Positions 1 through 5,716 of a DNA stretch of 5,883 nt are shown one piece after another. Positions within the stretch are counted from its first letter, which is position 1. Each line of letters begins with the position of its first letter. The position numbers were made by a program, and so were the translations under genes. The notes under the pieces are model-generated. The model was not told the origin of the DNA. It made no database searches and saw only the letters and a list, made by a program, of their open reading frames with translations. Source of the DNA: Planctomycetota bacterium (GTDB taxonomy: Bacteria > Planctomycetota > Phycisphaerae > Sedimentisphaerales > Anaerobacaceae); contig JAFNGF010000245.1 in assembly GCA_017885385.1 (NCBI GenBank), positions 1 to 5,883 of the forward strand. The letters run 5' to 3'.

Positions 1-338
1 CAGGAAATACACCAGCAGACAAAGGATGCTCACCTGCTCCTGGTAGCATGTAGCCTGCTGTAGGTATCGCTCCAGCGGCTGCCGCTTGTCTGAGCCGGAA
101 TCATAAAGTCTGCCTCTAATTTCCTTGCAACGTTAGGTGCCTGAATGTAAACTTACGGCAAATATATTAAAGCATCGTATTCATTTACGTTCGGCTGGGC
201 TGTGGCTGACATCCTTAACTACTACGGCGTAGCCAAACAATGCGGCGCTGTTATGGCAAAAATGCGCCTGTGACGGGTTCGCAGCAAAAGGGCTTGATGA
301 AATTCAGTGCCTATAAGTCCTTGTAGCAGAAGTATTTG
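1..338. other. Left flank with no supported gene
   Basis: No confident gene is visible. Two short open frames exist. On the minus strand, 132 down to the window edge is open for 44 codons after a stop at 133-135, and reads IRGRLYDSGSDKRQPLERYL in part. It has no ATG; the only GTG (31-33) is followed by a hydrophobic run (SILCLLVYFL), with a GGAG that sits too close to serve well as a ribosome site. On the plus strand, 151-273 is open for 40 codons before a TGA, with GTG at 202 giving 23 residues (VADILNYYGVAKQCG...). Neither has a proper start plus ribosome site, and open runs of this length occur by chance. The AT-rich stretch around 144-190 suggests non-coding or regulatory DNA. Confidence 0.4.
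312..317 (+). promoter_or_regulatory. Possible -10 box for the tRNA
   Basis: TATAAG lies 22 bases before the tRNA 5' end and would place transcription start near 324, giving a short leader. No good -35 box lies 16-18 bases upstream. TTGATG at 294-299 is only 12 bases away, so this is a weak candidate. Confidence 0.2.
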
Positions 339-410
339 GGGCTCGTAGCTCAGCGGTAGAGCAGTGGACTCATAATCCATTGGTCGTAGGTTCAAACCCT
401 ACCGGGCCCA
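339..410 (+). tRNA. tRNA with CAT anticodon (Ile2 or elongator Met)
   Basis: A complete cloverleaf can be drawn. The acceptor stem is 339-345 (GGGCTCG) with 403-409 (CGGGCCC), including one G-T pair. The D stem is 348-351/359-362. The anticodon stem is 364-368/376-380, with loop CTCATAA and anticodon CAT at 371-373. The variable loop has five bases, the T stem is 386-390/398-402 with loop TTCAAAC, and the discriminator is A410. CCA is not encoded and must be added by the CCA-adding enzyme. It is not an initiator: position 1 pairs with 72, and the anticodon stem lacks the three consecutive G-C pairs. CAT then leaves elongator Met, or Ile2 whose C34 is changed to lysidine by TilS to read AUA. 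The GACTCATAATC core followed by TTGGTCG and GGTTCAA resembles bacterial Ile2 tRNAs I remember, but the assignment is not proven. Confidence 0.95.
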
Positions 411-709
411 GTTGTTGGGCTGTTGGCAGTCAATCGGTTACGATTGGCGGCGTCTCTCGTTCTAAGCCCCATAGGGTCGCGTGATAAGTGTGTGCATAAG
501 CGCTTCATCGCACGGGCATTTGCCAAGCTCGCGGTGAGCCAAATCGTCACGAATGGCGCCGAGGACCGAATAGGATTTGCGGGCAGTCACAGACCTAAGA
601 TCGGGGGGAGGGTTTTCTACGCGCACAGCATCTACCCTCGCCCAACAGGGTTCGGCCACACCGAGTTCGGCGGCGAATCAGGCACAACGATGCCACATCA
701 AACGAAGGC
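411..709. other. Spacer between tRNA and oxidoreductase, no supported gene
   Basis: Apart from the hairpin at 429-448, nothing here is convincing. Two overlapping frames are open: a TTG-started plus-strand frame of 96 codons (423-713) and a GTG-started minus-strand frame of 65 codons (659-462). Both lack a ribosome site and recognisable domains. The plus frame would also end inside the stop codon of the oxidoreductase. A direct repeat GTTCGGC occurs at 650-656 and 665-671, and a G-rich run at 603-612. No rho-independent terminator is obvious for the leftward gene; a GGCA/TGCC hairpin at 681-694 has only four pairs. Confidence 0.4.
429..448 (+). terminator. Hairpin after the tRNA, possible terminator
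   Basis: GTCAATCG (429-436) pairs with CGATTGGC (441-448) around the tetraloop GTTA, giving eight base pairs with one G-T. It starts 19 bases after the tRNA end. The downstream bases (GGCGTCTCTCGTTCT) are pyrimidine-rich but have no clean T run, so it may be a terminator or only a processing or stability hairpin. Confidence 0.35.
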
Positions 710-2071
710 TTAATATTCGCGCTGCTTGAGGATGCCCGGCTGCGGGACTGGATATTTGCCGTCGGGTCCAGCCTGCAGCGGCGCAGGAGAATCCATCGCC
801 AGCTTATCGACATCGGGAGCAAACTCATGCTCGCAGCTCAGAACATCATCATAGGTGACAATCTGGCCGGTGTGAGCAGCCATCCGGCCCATGGAGCTCA
901 CCAGGCTGGCCTCGGCGCCGCGCTTGGCCTCATTGTAGGGCTTATCCTGACGAATGGCGTCAATCAAATCGTCCCACTCGAGCTGATAAGGACTCTGCTC
1001 AGGCTGCGGAAACGCCCATAGAAGGTCGGCTTTGTCCATATTGTGACCTTTGTAGGTGCGGACTTTGCCCGGCGTGTGGCTTGAGGTGGAGATAACGGCA
1101 GAGCCTTTTGTGCCGTGGGCATAGCTGGAGAAACCGCCCTGGCAGCCGGTAATGTTGCGACCGTAGTAGAAAAGCTTCGTGCCATCGGGATATGTGTATT
1201 CGACCGAATAGTTGTCAAAATTCTGGTCGACGGCATCGCCGCGGTAGTGGCGGCCACCCGTGGCGTGGGCCTGTATCGGCCAGGCGCCTTTCATCCAGGA
1301 GCACTCATCGATCTGGTGGATGTAGTAGTCGCTGTACATCCCGCCGCTGGCCCACAAGAAGCTGTGGAATAGGCGCACCTGGTAGAGCAGCTCGCTCGTG
1401 TTGGCCGGCTTAGGGCCGCAGGTAGCCGCCCGGCCGCCCATGCGGTAGGCCCTTAGCATGATTAGGTCGCCAATTTCGCCCGACCTGATGCGTTCGAGCA
1501 GCTGCTGCCGGCCCCTGCAATGGCGAACCATCAGCCCCACACCTACTTTGAGGTTCTTTTTCACGGACTCTTCCGCGAGCTTCAGGAATTTGCGGGTGCT
1601 CGGCCCATCCACCGTGATCGGCTTTTCCAGAAAGACGTTTATGCCCTTGGCGATAGCGTACGTGAAGTGCACCCAGCGGAATGCCGGGGGTGTCGCAAAA
1701 ATGACCACATCGCCCGGTCTGAGGCAATCCATCGCCTTTTTATAACCATCGAATCCGACGAACCTGCGATCCTCAGGCACATCGACCTGTTCGGCGTGCT
1801 GTTTTTGCAAGCCCTTGTAGCTGCGAGCGAGACGGTCCTCGAAGACGTCGGCCATAGCGACGAGCTTGATGGGACCATTCTTGACGGACATCGCATTTGA
1901 CGCTGCGCCGCCGCCCCTGCCGCCGCAGCCGACCAGGGCCACCCTAATCGTATTATCCTCTCCGGCGTATACCTTAGGGCCAATCGCCCCCACCAGAGCA
2001 GAGGCTGCGGCGACCCGACCAGTGTTTTTCAGAAACTCGCGACGCGATGTGTTTGCCGTGGTTTGACTCAT
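710..2071 (-). CDS. Tat-exported Gfo/Idh/MocA family oxidoreductase
   Basis: This 453-residue protein is a complete nicotinamide-dependent sugar or polyol oxidoreductase of the Gfo/Idh/MocA family, probably working outside the cytoplasm. A perfect Tat motif SRREFLK is at residues 9-15, followed by an alanine-rich hydrophobic stretch and a likely cleavage site after VYA (36). The Rossmann domain starts at about 41, with the dinucleotide-binding GCGGRG at 48-53 and the family EKP motif at 149-151, whose lysine is normally at the active site. The C-terminal alpha/beta domain runs from about 170 to 415; GGMYSDYYIHQIDECSW (243-259) holds D248, H252 and D255, matching the family's catalytic D-x-x-x-H-x-x-D region. 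The tail ends PVPQPGILKQREY. Length is normal for exported planctomycete members. The ATG is supported by AAGGAG ten bases upstream. It is transcribed away from the beta-helix/ThuA genes and may share their control region. Substrate is unknown; Tat export fits folding around the cofactor before transport. Confidence 0.95.
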   Translation of the reverse strand: MSQTTANTSRREFLKNTGRVAAASALVGAIGPKVYAGEDNTIRVALVGCGGRGGGAASNAMSVKNGPIKLVAMADVFEDRLARSYKGLQKQHAEQVDVPEDRRFVGFDGYKKAMDCLRPGDVVIFATPPAFRWVHFTYAIAKGINVFLEKPITVDGPSTRKFLKLAEESVKKNLKVGVGLMVRHCRGRQQLLERIRSGEIGDLIMLRAYRMGGRAATCGPKPANTSELLYQVRLFHSFLWASGGMYSDYYIHQIDECSWMKGAWPIQAHATGGRHYRGDAVDQNFDNYSVEYTYPDGTKLFYYGRNITGCQGGFSSYAHGTKGSAVISTSSHTPGKVRTYKGHNMDKADLLWAFPQPEQSPYQLEWDDLIDAIRQDKPYNEAKRGAEASLVSSMGRMAAHTGQIVTYDDVLSCEHEFAPDVDKLAMDSPAPLQAGPDGKYPVPQPGILKQREY

Positions 2072-2081
2072 AGCTCTTTTT

Positions 2082-2087
2082 CTCCTT
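2082..2087 (-). promoter_or_regulatory. Ribosome binding site of the leftward oxidoreductase
   Basis: AAGGAG on the minus strand lies ten bases before the ATG at 2071-2069. It is a strong Shine-Dalgarno sequence and fixes the start, in contrast to the divergent gene, which has none. Confidence 0.8.
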
Positions 2088-2102
2088 CCAGTTGATGGTT
2101 GT

Positions 2103-2132
2103 TTTATATCCTACGTTTGTGCTCGGCGTCAG
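2103..2132 (-). promoter_or_regulatory. Sigma70-type promoter candidate, leftward
   Basis: On the minus strand, CTGACG (2132-2127, four of six -35 bases) and TATAAA (2108-2103, five of six -10 bases) are 18 bases apart. Transcription would start near 2096, giving a leader of about 25 bases that contains the ribosome site. Confidence 0.5.
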
Positions 2133-2142
2133 GATTTACCCC

Positions 2143-2176
2143 TGGCAGACACTCCGTTGGCACTGCACTTCTGCCA
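2143..2176. promoter_or_regulatory. Inverted repeat in the divergent control region
   Basis: TGGCAGA (2143-2149) and TCTGCCA (2170-2176) form a perfect seven-base inverted repeat around 20 bases. It sits between the two divergent promoters, just upstream of the leftward -35, so it could be an operator half-site pair. A seven-base repeat with free spacing can arise by chance in 200 bases. Confidence 0.25.
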
Positions 2177-2183
2177 TTATAGT
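2157..2183 (+). promoter_or_regulatory. Weaker upstream rightward promoter candidate
   Basis: TTGGCA (2157-2162, five of six) and TATAGT (2178-2183, five of six) would form a promoter but for a short spacer of 15 bases. If active it would give the beta-helix gene a leader of nearly 80 bases instead of almost none. Confidence 0.25.
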
Positions 2184-2213
2184 TATGTCGCCGCAGCTCA
2201 CAAGGAGTTTTTC

Positions 2214-2223
2214 ACGCCGGCGT
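2214..2223. promoter_or_regulatory. Perfect 10-base palindrome upstream of rightward promoter
   Basis: ACGCCGGCGT is a perfect palindrome ending eight bases before the -35 box of the rightward promoter, a usual place for a regulator to bind. The GC-rich background makes chance occurrence possible. Confidence 0.25.
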
Positions 2224-2231
2224 CTATATTA

Positions 2232-2260
2232 TTGCCGCGACCTGGTTCAAGCCTTATAAT
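2232..2260 (+). promoter_or_regulatory. Strong sigma70-type promoter for the rightward genes
   Basis: TTGCCG (2232-2237, four of six -35 bases) and a consensus TATAAT (2255-2260) are separated by the optimal 17 bases. Transcription would start about seven bases after the -10 box, at roughly 2267, which is practically the first base of the annotated start codon at 2268. Confidence 0.6.
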
Positions 2261-2267
2261 TTGACTT

Positions 2268-3983
2268 ATGATGCAGTGGAATCACATCCGTCGGCCTCGC
2301 GGCGGCGTGTCGAAAGCTATTGCGCAAGTGCTTGTCACGGCGGCTTTGATGGCCGCCGCTCAAGCGGCTGTCGCCGGCGGGGCTAACGTGTTCAACATTC
2401 GAGACTATGGCGCTGTAGGCGATGGTAAGACGCTGGACACCGCGGCGATAAATAAAGCGATTGCAGCCTGTGCGGCGGCGGGCGGCGGCCAGGTCCTGCT
2501 GCCGCCCGGCAAATACCTGTCGGGCACGGTGCACCTCAAGAGCCATGTCACGCTGCTTCTTGACGCGGGCGCCAGGCTGATCGGCACCACGGACCTCGCG
2601 CAATACCAGCATCCCACACCTCCAGCCTTTATGCCAGAGGCCAGATGGGGCAAGTGGCACAGGGCGTTAATCCTCGGTGATGGGCTTGAGGATATCGCGA
2701 TTGCCGGACAGGGTGTGATCGACGGCAACAAAGTCTTCGATCCCACCGGCGAGGAAAAAATGCGCGGGCCGCATACCTTAGTATTGGTCAACTGCCGCAA
2801 CGTCACGATTCGCGATGTTTCTTTCGTGGACTCAGCCAACTACGCCATCTTCTTCCAAATCAGCGACCAGGTTGACATTCGCAACGTCAAGATCACCGGC
2901 GGCTGGGACGGCGTTCATTTCCGCGGAGCTCCGCAGCGCCCTTGCCGGGACGTTAGCATCATTGGCTGCCAGCTCTTCACGGGAGACGACTCAATTGCCG
3001 GACGCTATTGGGAAAATACTCTAATCTCGGACTGCATCGTGAACTCATCCTGCAACGGGGTCCGGCTTATCGGTCCAGCCGCGCACTTGATCATTCATGA
3101 CTGCCTGTTCTACGGGCCAGGCGTTCATCCACATCGCACTTCGGACCGCCATAATATGCTGGCCGGCCTCAATCTGCAGCCCGGCGGCTGGGACGCCACG
3201 CAAGGCAGCCTCGATGACGTGCTCATCTCCGATGTCACCATGCACAATGTTGCGACGCCGTTCCAATTCTCGCTGAAACCCGGCAACACCGCTGGAAACA
3301 TCGTCGTCAACCGGGTGACAGCCACCGGCGCGTATCGGGCCGCTTCATCGGTCGAAAGCTGGGCAGAAACGCCGTTCGCAAACGTAGTTTTTCGTGATGT
3401 GAGCATCGAATTCAAAGGCGGCGGCACGCAAGAACAGGCGCGCTTGGCGGTGAAATCCCCGGGCGTTGACGCCCGACCGCTGCCGGCGTGGGGTTTCTAT
3501 GCCCGTAATATCCGGAATCTCCAATTCGACAATGTCCGGCTGCGCTATGAGAAAGAAGATTTGCGGCCTGTGCTCATCTGCGACGCTGTGGAACGGCTCG
3601 CGATGGATGGCTTCAAATTCCAGCATCCAGCCGGAGCAGCGGAGCCGTTTGTTCTAAATGATGTCAACGAGGTTCACGTGGAAGACACGGACGTATCGCT
3701 CGTGCAGCCGCGATGCACGCAGGTAAAGCTTGCCTGCGAAGATGCTTCGGGCCGTTTCGTAACAGGCGGAAAATATACGGTGACCGTGGCAGTAGAAAAT
3801 GGTGCCCAGGAAGGGCTTGGGCAGGTCGAAATAACCGCGGCCAGCCAAGTGTCCAGGCGCTGGATGTGGCTGCGACCGAATGAGAAAAAGAACATCGTGT
3901 TCAAAGGGCTGGACGCGCCCGCTGCGGGGTCGCACGAGGTGCGGTGTGGCGACGTGAAACAAATCCTGCGTGTCGAGCCGTGA
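2268..3983 (+). CDS. Secreted GH28-like parallel beta-helix protein
   Basis: This 571-residue protein resembles glycoside hydrolase family 28 and pectate-lyase-type right-handed beta-helix enzymes that act on pectic or related uronic-acid glycans; the exact substrate is not visible. A basic start (HIRRPRGG) and hydrophobic stretch (about 18-36) form a Sec-type signal with likely cleavage after AVA (36). NIRDYGAVGDGKT (43-55), the usual opening of the family, is followed by many short N-x-x-I/V-x-D/N beta-helix coils to about 475. Family-like aspartates are D214 (GGWDGV) and D240-D241 (TGDDSIAG). The expected catalytic GHG motif reads CNGVRLIG (262-269), without histidine. Residues about 483-571 look like an added beta-sandwich domain (KYTVTVAVENG). 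No ribosome site precedes the ATG at 2268; a GTG at 2307 would still leave a complete signal peptide (VSKAIAQVLVTAAL). The ThuA gene follows 30 bases later, probably in the same operon. Fold is confident, catalysis is not. Confidence 0.88.
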   Translation: MMQWNHIRRPRGGVSKAIAQVLVTAALMAAAQAAVAGGANVFNIRDYGAVGDGKTLDTAAINKAIAACAAAGGGQVLLPPGKYLSGTVHLKSHVTLLLDAGARLIGTTDLAQYQHPTPPAFMPEARWGKWHRALILGDGLEDIAIAGQGVIDGNKVFDPTGEEKMRGPHTLVLVNCRNVTIRDVSFVDSANYAIFFQISDQVDIRNVKITGGWDGVHFRGAPQRPCRDVSIIGCQLFTGDDSIAGRYWENTLISDCIVNSSCNGVRLIGPAAHLIIHDCLFYGPGVHPHRTSDRHNMLAGLNLQPGGWDATQGSLDDVLISDVTMHNVATPFQFSLKPGNTAGNIVVNRVTATGAYRAASSVESWAETPFANVVFRDVSIEFKGGGTQEQARLAVKSPGVDARPLPAWGFYARNIRNLQFDNVRLRYEKEDLRPVLICDAVERLAMDGFKFQHPAGAAEPFVLNDVNEVHVEDTDVSLVQPRCTQVKLACEDASGRFVTGGKYTVTVAVENGAQEGLGQVEITAASQVSRRWMWLRPNEKKNIVFKGLDAPAAGSHEVRCGDVKQILRVEP

Positions 3984-4013
3984 GCACGGCAAAAGCAAAA
4001 GAGAAATGAGTCT

Positions 4014-5708
4014 ATGCGAAAAGCGATAACACCAACGAACTCCATCACGCGGCGTGACCTTCTGGGCGGCGCGGTCGGCATGCTTGCGGCGCCGTGGCTT
4101 AGACCCGCCGGCGCAAAGGGGCAGCTTGTCCCTGAGCCTGCAGAGCGGCAAAAGATTGAGGCGGCGATTCCCGCCAAAGCCTTCTCTGAGCCGCGCAAAG
4201 CCCGTAAGCTCTTGATTTTCGACCTCAATGTCGGATACGGCGGGCACCGCTCCATCACGACCTGCAATCTGGCCTTTACGCTGATGGGCGAAAAAACCGA
4301 CGCTTTCCAGACGGTTATCAGCAGAGACCCATCCGTTTTTAAGGGCGAGAATCTAAGGCAGTTTGACGCTGTTTTTCTGAATAACACCGTAGGCAATCTC
4401 TTTGAAGACCCCGCGCTGAGGCAAAGCCTGATCGAGTTTGTTTATGGTGGCGGTGGACTGATGGGAGTTCACGGAACATCGGTGGCTTTCACCAAATGGC
4501 CCGGCGCCATCGAAGATTGGCCCGAGTTCGGCGTTATGCTCGGCGCACGCGGCGCCAACCACCGCGCCAGTGACGAGCATGTCTTCATCAAGCTCGACGA
4601 CGCTGCTCACCCGGTGAATCAAGCCTTCGCCGGCCAGGGTTTCGACTACCGTGACGAGCTCTTCCGCGTGCATGAGCCTTACTCGCGTAACCGCGTGCGG
4701 GTGCTCTTTAGCATCGACACCGAAAAGACGGACCTGCAGCAAGGCCCGGCTTACGGTAAGATCGAGCGACCAGACAACGATTACGCGCTGGCGTGGGTAC
4801 GACAATACGGCCGGGGCCGCGTTTTCTACTGCACGATCGCGCATAATCCCTACGTCTTCTGGGATCCGAAGATGTTGCAGTTCTATCTGGCGGCCGCCCA
4901 GTTCGTTCTGGGCGATCTACCGGCGCCGACAACTGCGAGCGGCAAATTAACGCCGGCTATCCTGGCCCAAGAGCAGCTCGGCTGGCGGCTGGGGCTCACG
5001 CCGCCTACTTCTGAAATCGCTGCCGGCAGCTTCACGCTCTTTGAGGCAATCGACAAGGCGGCTGAACTGGGCCTATTGTATGTCGGCGGTTCGAGTCGGC
5101 AGACGGTGAGCCATGAGATTCCTAAGAACCTCGATGGGCAGCTCAATAGCGATGAGCTGAGGCAGGTCCGGTTGAAGCTAGACGCAGCCGGCGTTCGTCT
5201 GCCAGCGTATAGCATCGGCCCCGTCCCGTCTGATGAAGCCGGCTGCCGCAGCTTATTTCAGTTCGGCAAGAAAATGGGCATCGAGGCCTTCATTGGAGAA
5301 CCGCCAGGCGAAGCGCTGGATACTATCGAGAGATTCTGCGACGAGTATGACATAAATCTTGCCATTTCCAGTGGCGGCCAGATTTCCTCACAGAATGGCG
5401 GGCAGCCGCAAGAGGTTTTGAAGCTCTGCAATGGCCGAAGCAAGCGAATTGGTGTCTGCGCCCCCGCGACGGCAGAGACCGTTGCGATGCTCCGCGACCG
5501 CCTGCTTATCCTCCAGGTCCACGACTTGAACGAGCTGACTGGCATTAGCGCTGGAAAAATTGCTCCGCTGCTCGAGGAAATCTACCGCCTCGGCGTCAAG
5601 CCCACCATGTTCAGCGTCGAGTACATGCCGCAGAAGTCTGGCTCGATGCCCGGAATTGCCCAGGGCATCGATCTATTCAACAAGGTAAGCATCCAACTGG
5701 TAAAATGA
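4014..5708 (+). CDS. Exported ThuA domain fused to xylose-isomerase-like TIM barrel
   Basis: This 564-residue, two-domain protein probably acts on sugar or keto-sugar intermediates outside the cytoplasm. A Tat-like signal has ITRRDLLGG (11-19), a short hydrophobic run and probable cleavage near AGA (34). Residues about 64-300 are a ThuA (trehalose-utilisation) domain with a class-I glutamine-amidotransferase-like fold: GGGGLMGVHGTS (145-156), NH (182-183), YRDELF (212-217) and WVRQYGRGRVFYCTIAHN (261-278) are its hallmarks. Residues about 317-560 are a TIM barrel of the xylose-isomerase/AP-endonuclease-2 type; GRSKRIGVCA (474-483) and FSVEY (533-537) match fused relatives. Metal-site motifs are degraded: the usual HNHP position is SSGG (452-455), and DTGHW is replaced by PATAE (484-488). 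E429 and E536 remain. Only a weak ribosome site (GAG about seven bases before the ATG) is seen. The stop is eight bases before the next gene, suggesting co-transcription. Domain assignment is strong; the barrel may be structural or binding only. Confidence 0.9.
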   Translation: MRKAITPTNSITRRDLLGGAVGMLAAPWLRPAGAKGQLVPEPAERQKIEAAIPAKAFSEPRKARKLLIFDLNVGYGGHRSITTCNLAFTLMGEKTDAFQTVISRDPSVFKGENLRQFDAVFLNNTVGNLFEDPALRQSLIEFVYGGGGLMGVHGTSVAFTKWPGAIEDWPEFGVMLGARGANHRASDEHVFIKLDDAAHPVNQAFAGQGFDYRDELFRVHEPYSRNRVRVLFSIDTEKTDLQQGPAYGKIERPDNDYALAWVRQYGRGRVFYCTIAHNPYVFWDPKMLQFYLAAAQFVLGDLPAPTTASGKLTPAILAQEQLGWRLGLTPPTSEIAAGSFTLFEAIDKAAELGLLYVGGSSRQTVSHEIPKNLDGQLNSDELRQVRLKLDAAGVRLPAYSIGPVPSDEAGCRSLFQFGKKMGIEAFIGEPPGEALDTIERFCDEYDINLAISSGGQISSQNGGQPQEVLKLCNGRSKRIGVCAPATAETVAMLRDRLLILQVHDLNELTGISAGKIAPLLEEIYRLGVKPTMFSVEYMPQKSGSMPGIAQGIDLFNKVSIQLVK

Positions 5709-5711
5709 GGT
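5707..5711 (+). promoter_or_regulatory. Ribosome binding site of the last gene, overlapping the ThuA stop
   Basis: GAGGT, within GAGGTGA, begins inside the TGA stop of the preceding gene and lies five bases before the ATG at 5717. The arrangement supports this start and translational coupling within one transcript. Confidence 0.75.
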
Positions 5712-5716
5712 GAGCA

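Noticed and set aside
603..612. G-rich run as a quadruplex
   Set aside because: There are not four separate G tracts nearby.
462..659. Minus-strand open frame of 65 codons downstream of the oxidoreductase
   Set aside because: GTG start without a ribosome site and no known motif. It competes with the equally open opposite strand, so coding is not supported.
681..694. GGCA/TGCC hairpin just after the oxidoreductase stop as terminator
   Set aside because: Only four base pairs with a six-base loop, and no T run on the minus strand.
423..713. Plus-strand open frame of 96 codons after the tRNA
   Set aside because: It starts with TTG without a ribosome site, overlaps the trailer hairpin and the stop of the oxidoreductase, and shows no recognisable domain.
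1458..1900. Plus-strand open frames inside the leftward oxidoreductase
   Set aside because: They are antisense to a gene with clear family motifs; GC-rich third positions keep the opposite strand open.
2202..2207. AAGGAG resembling a ribosome site in the control region
   Set aside because: No start codon follows at a workable distance, and it lies 60 bases before the first ATG of the beta-helix gene.
2185..2259. Upstream frame of 24 codons (MSPQLTRSFSRRR...) before the beta-helix gene
   Set aside because: It has no ribosome site and would lie upstream of the predicted transcription start, so it would not be in the main mRNA.
3654..4396. Two long minus-strand frames (197 and 240 codons) across the beta-helix/ThuA junction
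   Set aside because: They overlap each other and cover the ends of two well-supported genes antisense. The translations are rich in Arg, Ser and Pro without domain motifs, as expected of shadows.
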